From contig NZ_CP142422.1 in NCBI RefSeq assembly GCF_035974275.1, positions 4,092,001 to 4,156,000 of the forward strand: a DNA stretch of 64,000 nucleotides, in the 5' to 3' direction. A program made the translations under genes and the position numbers. Below are positions 60,621-64,000 of the stretch, in pieces (positions within the stretch are counted from its first letter, which is position 1; the number at the start of each line of letters is the position of its first letter). Source of the DNA: Chryseobacterium sp. MYb264 (GTDB lineage Bacteria; Bacteroidota; Bacteroidia; Flavobacteriales; Weeksellaceae). The notes beneath the pieces were generated by a model that saw only the letters and a program-made list of their open reading frames with translations, did no database searches and was not told where the DNA came from.

Positions 60621-61751
60621 ATGAAAGTAGGAATTATCGGTGCCGGAACAATGGGAATCGGCATTGCACAAGTAGCTGCAACGAACGGATGCAGGGTTTG
60701 GGTGTACGACGCCAATCCGAAACAAGTAGAAACGGCAACTGTAGGTCTGGAAAAAACATTAACCAAATTGGTTGATAAGCAGAAAATTTCATCAGAAAAA
60801 ATGGTCGAAATTTTATCTAATATTTCCATAGCTACAGAATTGAAGGACTTCAAAGATTGCGAATTAATTATTGAAGCCATCATCGAAAACAAAGACATAA
60901 AAACCAAAGTTTTCACAGAATTAGAGAAACACGTTTCCGAAAGCTGTGTGATTGGTTCCAATACATCATCCATTTCCATCACCTCTCTCGGTGCGGAATT
61001 ACAGAAACCGGAGCGTTTCATCGGAATTCACTTCTTCAATCCGGCTCCTTTGATGCCTTTAGTTGAGGTTATCCCTTCTTTATTAACAGAAAAATCTTTA
61101 GCGGAAAAAATCTATAATCTGATGAAAGAGTGGGGTAAAACTCCTGTTATTGCAAAGGATATTCCTGGATTTATCGTTAATAGAATTGCCCGTCCTTACT
61201 ACGGTGAAGGATTGAGATTGGTTGAGGAAAACATTGCAACAGTAGAACAGGTAGATGATGCCATGAAAACAATAGGAAACTTCAAAATGGGACCTTTTGA
61301 ATTAATGGATTTAATTGGTGTTGATGTGAATTTTTCTGTGACAAAAACAGTGTACAACGAATATTTCTACGATCCAAAATATAAACCATCTCTTCTTCAG
61401 CAAAGAATGTCGGAAGCAAAACTTCACGGCAGAAAAACCGGAAAAGGGTTCTACGATTATTCTGAAGGGGCAGAAAAACCTGTTGCCGAAAAAGATGATG
61501 TACTTTATCAACAAATATTTTTGAGAATTATTTCAATGCTAATCAATGAAGCGGTTGAAGCAAAAAGATTAGGTATTGCGAACGATGAAGATTTAGAATT
61601 GGCCATGCAGAAAGGTGTAAATTATCCAAAAGGGTTATTGGCTTGGGGAAAAGAAATCGGATATGCAAAAATCTCCGAAACGCTACAAAATCTTTACGAA
61701 GAATATCAGGAAGAAAGATACAGACAAAGTCCTTTGCTGCGTAAATTATAA
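60621..61751 (+). CDS. paaH: 3-hydroxyacyl-CoA dehydrogenase
   Basis: A 376-residue NAD-dependent dehydrogenase for the 3-hydroxyadipyl-CoA step. The NAD loop is GIIGAGTMGIGIAQ (about 4-17); the active-site region IGSNTSSISIT and the catalytic His in FIGIHFFNPAPLMPLVEV are present; PGFIVNRIARPYY begins the C-terminal domain. The ATG at 60621 is used; upstream extension would translate array G. At 376 aa it is longer than the 280-residue enzymes and shorter than the 500-residue PaaH of E. coli, keeping an extra C-terminal helical domain. The last 61 nt of the gene are repeated four more times downstream. Confidence 0.92.
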   Translation: MKVGIIGAGTMGIGIAQVAATNGCRVWVYDANPKQVETATVGLEKTLTKLVDKQKISSEKMVEILSNISIATELKDFKDCELIIEAIIENKDIKTKVFTELEKHVSESCVIGSNTSSISITSLGAELQKPERFIGIHFFNPAPLMPLVEVIPSLLTEKSLAEKIYNLMKEWGKTPVIAKDIPGFIVNRIARPYYGEGLRLVEENIATVEQVDDAMKTIGNFKMGPFELMDLIGVDVNFSVTKTVYNEYFYDPKYKPSLLQQRMSEAKLHGRKTGKGFYDYSEGAEKPVAEKDDVLYQQIFLRIISMLINEAVEAKRLGIANDEDLELAMQKGVNYPKGLLAWGKEIGYAKISETLQNLYEEYQEERYRQSPLLRKL

Positions 61752-62330
61752 ATGTACCAATGTATCAGTTTATCAATGTACCAATCTAAAAACACTGGTA
61801 AACTGATACATTGCTAAATCTTTACGAAGAATATCAGGAAGAAAGATACAGACAAAGTCCTTTGCTGCGTGAATTATAAATGTACCAATGTATCAGATTA
61901 TCAATGTACCAATCTAACAACACTGGTAAACTGATACATTGCTAAATCTTTACGAAGAATATCAGGAAGAAAGATACAGACAAAGTCCTTTGCTGCGTAA
62001 ATTATAAATGTACCAATGTATCAGTTTATCAATGTACCAATCTAAAAACACTGGTAAACTGATACATTGCTAAATCTTTACGAAGAATATCAGGAAGAAA
62101 GATACAGACAAAGTCCTTTGCTGCGTAAATTATAAATGTACCAATGTATCAGTTTATCAATGTACCAATCTAAAAACATTGGTAAACTGATACATTGCTA
62201 AATCTTTACGAAGAATATCAGGAAGAAAGATACAGATAAAGTCCTTTGCTGCGTAAATTATAAATGTACCAATGTATCAGTTTACCAATCTAAAAATATT
62301 GGTAAACTGATACATTGCTAAATTGCTACA
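61691..62330. repeat. 128-nt tandem repeat: paaH tail plus octamer array, five units
   Basis: Units start at 61691, 61819, 61947, 62075 and 62203, exactly 128 nt apart. Each has the last 61 nt of paaH, including its stop codon, followed by a 67-nt octamer hairpin (forward ATGTACCA, ATGTATCA, GTTTATCA, ATGTACCA; reverse TGGTAAAC, TGATACAT, TGCTAAAT). The units differ by only a few bases; unit 2 has most changes. The fifth is 8 nt shorter in its array. The first unit is the real gene end. This fills the whole paaH to 62339 gap. Confidence 0.95.
62270..62317. repeat. Perfect 20-bp hairpin in the last array unit
   Basis: The arms 62270-62289 and 62298-62317 are exact reverse complements (core ATGTATCAGTTTACCAAT) around the 8-nt loop CTAAAAAT. 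This is the only unit with a perfect stem, produced by loss of one octamer. It lies 21 nt before the next ATG. Confidence 0.9.
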
Positions 62331-62338
62331 TTAATATT

Positions 62339-62647
62339 ATGGATATAAATAGTTTCAGAGCCGAATTAGAAACAAGGCTTATTATTGAAAAAGAATACAT
62401 TATTCAGGAGCTTTCTATGATGAATGAGGATCCTGAAAAACTGGAATTATTAGGCAAATTCAATGAAAAATATAAAGAGTTAGTGAGAAGAATCGCTAAT
62501 GAAGAAGGAATTGATCTGAATGCCTTTTATACCCATGAAAATTCATCAGATAACCTCACATACGAGCAGATAATTCTTGGAAAAACCATGAGTGTTTATG
62601 ATAAACTGGCCGATGAATTATATGTCGAAATAACAAGAACAAATTAA
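62339..62647 (+). CDS. Unknown 102-aa helical protein in the paa operon
   Basis: A 102-residue protein from the ATG at 62339; a longer reading from 62315 translates array sequence. The sequence is charged and helical (SFRAELETRLIIEKEYIIQE, KLELLGKFNEKYKELVRRIA) with a conserved-looking middle (NEEGIDLNAFYTHENSSDNL). No signal, membrane helix or recognised domain. It starts between paaH and paaI and ends 1 nt before the paaI ATG, so it is translated from the same message. A role in phenylacetate breakdown is inferred from position only. Confidence 0.75.
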   Translation: MDINSFRAELETRLIIEKEYIIQELSMMNEDPEKLELLGKFNEKYKELVRRIANEEGIDLNAFYTHENSSDNLTYEQIILGKTMSVYDKLADELYVEITRTN

Positions 62648-62648
62648 T

Positions 62649-63062
62649 ATGAATCCGAGACAGGTTGTAGATTATATGATGGAGAAAGACTATTTCTCCC
62701 AATTTTTAGGAATAAAAATCATTGATATTAAAGAAAATTATTCTTTGATTGAAATGGAAATCACCAAACAAATGCTCAACGGATTGGGAACAGTTCATGG
62801 AGGAGTAACATTCGCTTTTGCAGATTCTGCATTTGCTTTTTCATCAAACAATGACGGAAACGCAGCGGTTGCATTAAGTGTAACCATCAATTTTACCAAA
62901 GCCGGAAGGGAAGGAGATATTTTCAGAGCAGAAAGTGTTTTGGTAAATGATACCAGAAAAACGGCGATTTACGACATTAAAATTACCAATCAAAATAACG
63001 ATCAGGTAGCAAAATTTGTTGGAACAGTGTATAAAATCGGGAAAAAAGTAACGGAGCTATAG
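62649..63062 (+). CDS. paaI: Hotdog-fold thioesterase PaaI
   Basis: A 137-residue hotdog thioesterase. GLGTVHGGVTFAFADSAFAF contains the HGG motif and the catalytic Asp on the long helix (ADSAF), as in PaaI of E. coli and Thermus; VALSVTINFTKAGREGDIFR is the matching beta-hairpin. It releases CoA from stalled hydroxyphenylacetyl-CoA products. It follows the unknown 102-aa gene with a 1-nt gap and is followed by array I. Confidence 0.93.
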   Translation: MNPRQVVDYMMEKDYFSQFLGIKIIDIKENYSLIEMEITKQMLNGLGTVHGGVTFAFADSAFAFSSNNDGNAAVALSVTINFTKAGREGDIFRAESVLVNDTRKTAIYDIKITNQNNDQVAKFVGTVYKIGKKVTEL

Positions 63063-63067
63063 GCTCA

Positions 63068-63131
63068 ATGTAACAATGTAACAATGTAACAATGAAACAA
63101 TGTATCGGTGTACCAATTTACCAATTTACCA
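63068..63131. repeat. Octamer half-array I (forward arm only)
   Basis: Eight consecutive forward units: three exact ATGTAACA, then ATGAAACA, ATGTATCG, GTGTACCA, and ATTTACCA twice. It ends at the centre motif AATGAT, but no reverse arm follows; the four-helix-bundle gene comes instead. Confidence 0.85.
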
Positions 63132-63162
63132 ATGATATGAAATAAATTAATTTTTAACACAA

Positions 63163-63513
63163 ATGATAAACTTCGAAAACAACCCATTAATTTCCAAAAC
63201 AGTTCAGTTTTCTTTAGATATAATTGAATTTTGTGAACTGTTAGATGAAAAAAGAAAATTTGTTATTGCTAAACAATTGTTACGTTCCGGAACTAGCATT
63301 GGAGCTAACTCGTTTGAAGCACAAAACCCACACAGCAAGAATGATTTTATCAATAAAATTAAAATTGCAGCAAAAGAATTAGAAGAAACAAAATATTGGC
63401 TCTATCTCTGTAAACATTCTAAAACTTATCCATTCGATGAAAAGTTAGAACTTCAGATTACTGAGATTGGAAAAATTATTTATAAAATATTAAGTACAAG
63501 CTTGAAAAATTAG
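63163..63513 (+). CDS. Four-helix bundle protein (23S rRNA intervening-sequence type)
   Basis: A 116-residue all-helical protein. NPLISKTVQFSLDIIEFCEL, KQLLRSGTSIGANSFEAQNP and KIAAKELEETKYWLYLCKHS are the blocks of the four-helix bundle family known as S23 / IVP, first found in 23S rRNA intervening sequences and often present as a stray gene in Bacteroidota. Function not established; the family forms pentamers. It sits inside the paa operon between paaI and paaJ, flanked by half-array I and array J, which suggests later insertion. Its stop codon meets array J. Confidence 0.88.
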   Translation: MINFENNPLISKTVQFSLDIIEFCELLDEKRKFVIAKQLLRSGTSIGANSFEAQNPHSKNDFINKIKIAAKELEETKYWLYLCKHSKTYPFDEKLELQITEIGKIIYKILSTSLKN

Positions 63514-63589
63514 TATAACAATGTACCAAGGTAACAGTCTACAAATGATTGTTACACTGTTACATTATTAGATTGTTAAATTGAATTAT
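63513..63589. repeat. Octamer inverted array J (four-helix gene to paaJ)
   Basis: Four forward octamers (GTATAACA, ATGTACCA, AGGTAACA, GTCTACAA; 63513-63544) meet the centre AATGATTG, and five reverse units (63550-63589) end 1 nt before the paaJ ATG. Confidence 0.85.
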
Positions 63590-63590
63590 T

Positions 63591-64000
63591 ATGAACAACG
63601 TATATATCATAGATTATGTAAGAACGCCCATCTCAAAATTGGCCGGAGGACTTTCTGAAGTTCGTGCGGACGATTTGGCAGCGGTGGTGATTAAAGAAGT
63701 GGTGGCAAGAAACCCTGAAGTTCCTGTGGACGAAATTGAGGATGTTATTTTCGGATGTGCGAATCAGGCGGGTGAAGATAACAGAAATGTAGCAAGAATG
63801 GGACTTTTATTGGCTGGGCTTCCCTATAAAATCGGTGGTGAAACGGTTAACAGACTTTGTGCTTCAGGAATGTCGGCGGTGGCGAATGCTTTCCGTTCGA
63901 TTGCTTCCGGTGAAGGTGAAATTTACATCGCAGGTGGAGTAGAGCACATGACGCGTTCGCCTTATGTAATGTCAAAACCAAGTGCAGCTTTCGGTAGAGA
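63591..64000 (+). CDS. paaJ: 3-oxoadipyl-CoA / beta-ketoadipyl-CoA thiolase, 5' part
   Basis: The first 136 codons of a thiolase cut by the window end (the full enzyme is about 400 aa). MNNVYIIDYVRTPISKLAGG is the usual start of this group, the nucleophilic cysteine is C90 in VNRLCASGMSAVANAFRS, and AGGVEHMTRSPYVMSKP follows. In the paa pathway it cleaves 3-oxoadipyl-CoA to succinyl-CoA and acetyl-CoA and also acts on the dehydro intermediate. The match to PaaJ/PcaF is from sequence and context; a general thiolase is the alternative. Confidence 0.9.
   Translation, partial: MNNVYIIDYVRTPISKLAGGLSEVRADDLAAVVIKEVVARNPEVPVDEIEDVIFGCANQAGEDNRNVARMGLLLAGLPYKIGGETVNRLCASGMSAVANAFRSIASGEGEIYIAGGVEHMTRSPYVMSKPSAAFGR

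Noticed and set aside
61691..62330. Possible CRISPR array
   Set aside because: The 128-nt units are tandem and near-identical throughout, with no variable spacers, and contain the end of paaH. This is a duplicated gene tail.

Overview
The window looks like a chromosomal segment of a flavobacterium close to Chryseobacterium (Bacteroidota). It is AT-rich, promoters look like the Bacteroidota type (TTTG / TAnnTTTG), Shine-Dalgarno sequences are mostly missing, and the gene families are typical of the group: GH92, outer-membrane beta-barrel proteins with a carboxypeptidase-like N-domain, DUF2851, DUF4254, DUF4292, BshA and a split MetH. No tRNA, rRNA, phage, insertion sequence or CRISPR array was seen.

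Layout. 1-1352: 5' part of a minus-strand MGH1/GH63-like glucosidase. 1544-10521: a methionine cluster behind a SAM-I riboswitch, metX - ACT-homoserine dehydrogenase - metZ - metH (homocysteine domain) - metH (folate, B12 and activation domains) - metF. 10.6-14.6 kb: a lipoprotein and an AddA/RecB-like helicase-nuclease. 14.8-18.0 kb: three tandem paralogous exported proteins and a SIMPL protein. 18.2-23.3 kb (minus): GNAT, PspC, DUF2851, bshA and a GH3 enzyme. 23.4-24.9 kb: two unknown lipoproteins. 25.0-32.1 kb (minus): ribA, lipoprotein, DUF4254, tatA, envC, DUF4292, sugar-nucleotidyltransferase, flippase. 32.2-38.4 kb: dihydroorotase, a divergent azoR/hxlR pair, GH92, a dienoyl-CoA-reductase-like SDR. 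38.5-45.9 kb: EEP nuclease, an OmpR-type two-component pair divergent from an outer-membrane beta-barrel gene, an M1 peptidase. 45.9-49.3 kb (minus): a NarL-type two-component system with two paralogous multi-pass membrane proteins. 49.5-53.0 kb: FKBP and clpB. 53.5-64.0 kb: phenylacetate catabolism, tetR - paaK E A B C D G H - unknown - paaI - four-helix-bundle gene - paaJ (cut by the window end).

How the genes work together. The met genes make homocysteine from homoserine by acetylation and sulfhydrylation and methylate it with folate and B12; the SAM riboswitch would give end-product control. The paa genes activate phenylacetate to its CoA ester (PaaK), epoxidise the ring (PaaABCDE), isomerise it (PaaG) and degrade the chain (PaaH, PaaJ), with PaaI as rescue thioesterase. 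The TetR gene and a palindrome at the paaK promoter suggest release of repression by phenylacetyl-CoA.

The most unusual signal is non-coding. Nearly every gap inside the paa operon, and two gaps in the met cluster, hold arrays of a degenerate octamer (about ATNTANCA) that run forward, reach a centre near CAATGATTG, and then continue as the reverse complement. Downstream of paaH the last 61 nt of the gene plus one such array is tandemly repeated with an exact 128-nt period. A related set of heptamer arrays occurs elsewhere. I know of no name for these elements in this group.
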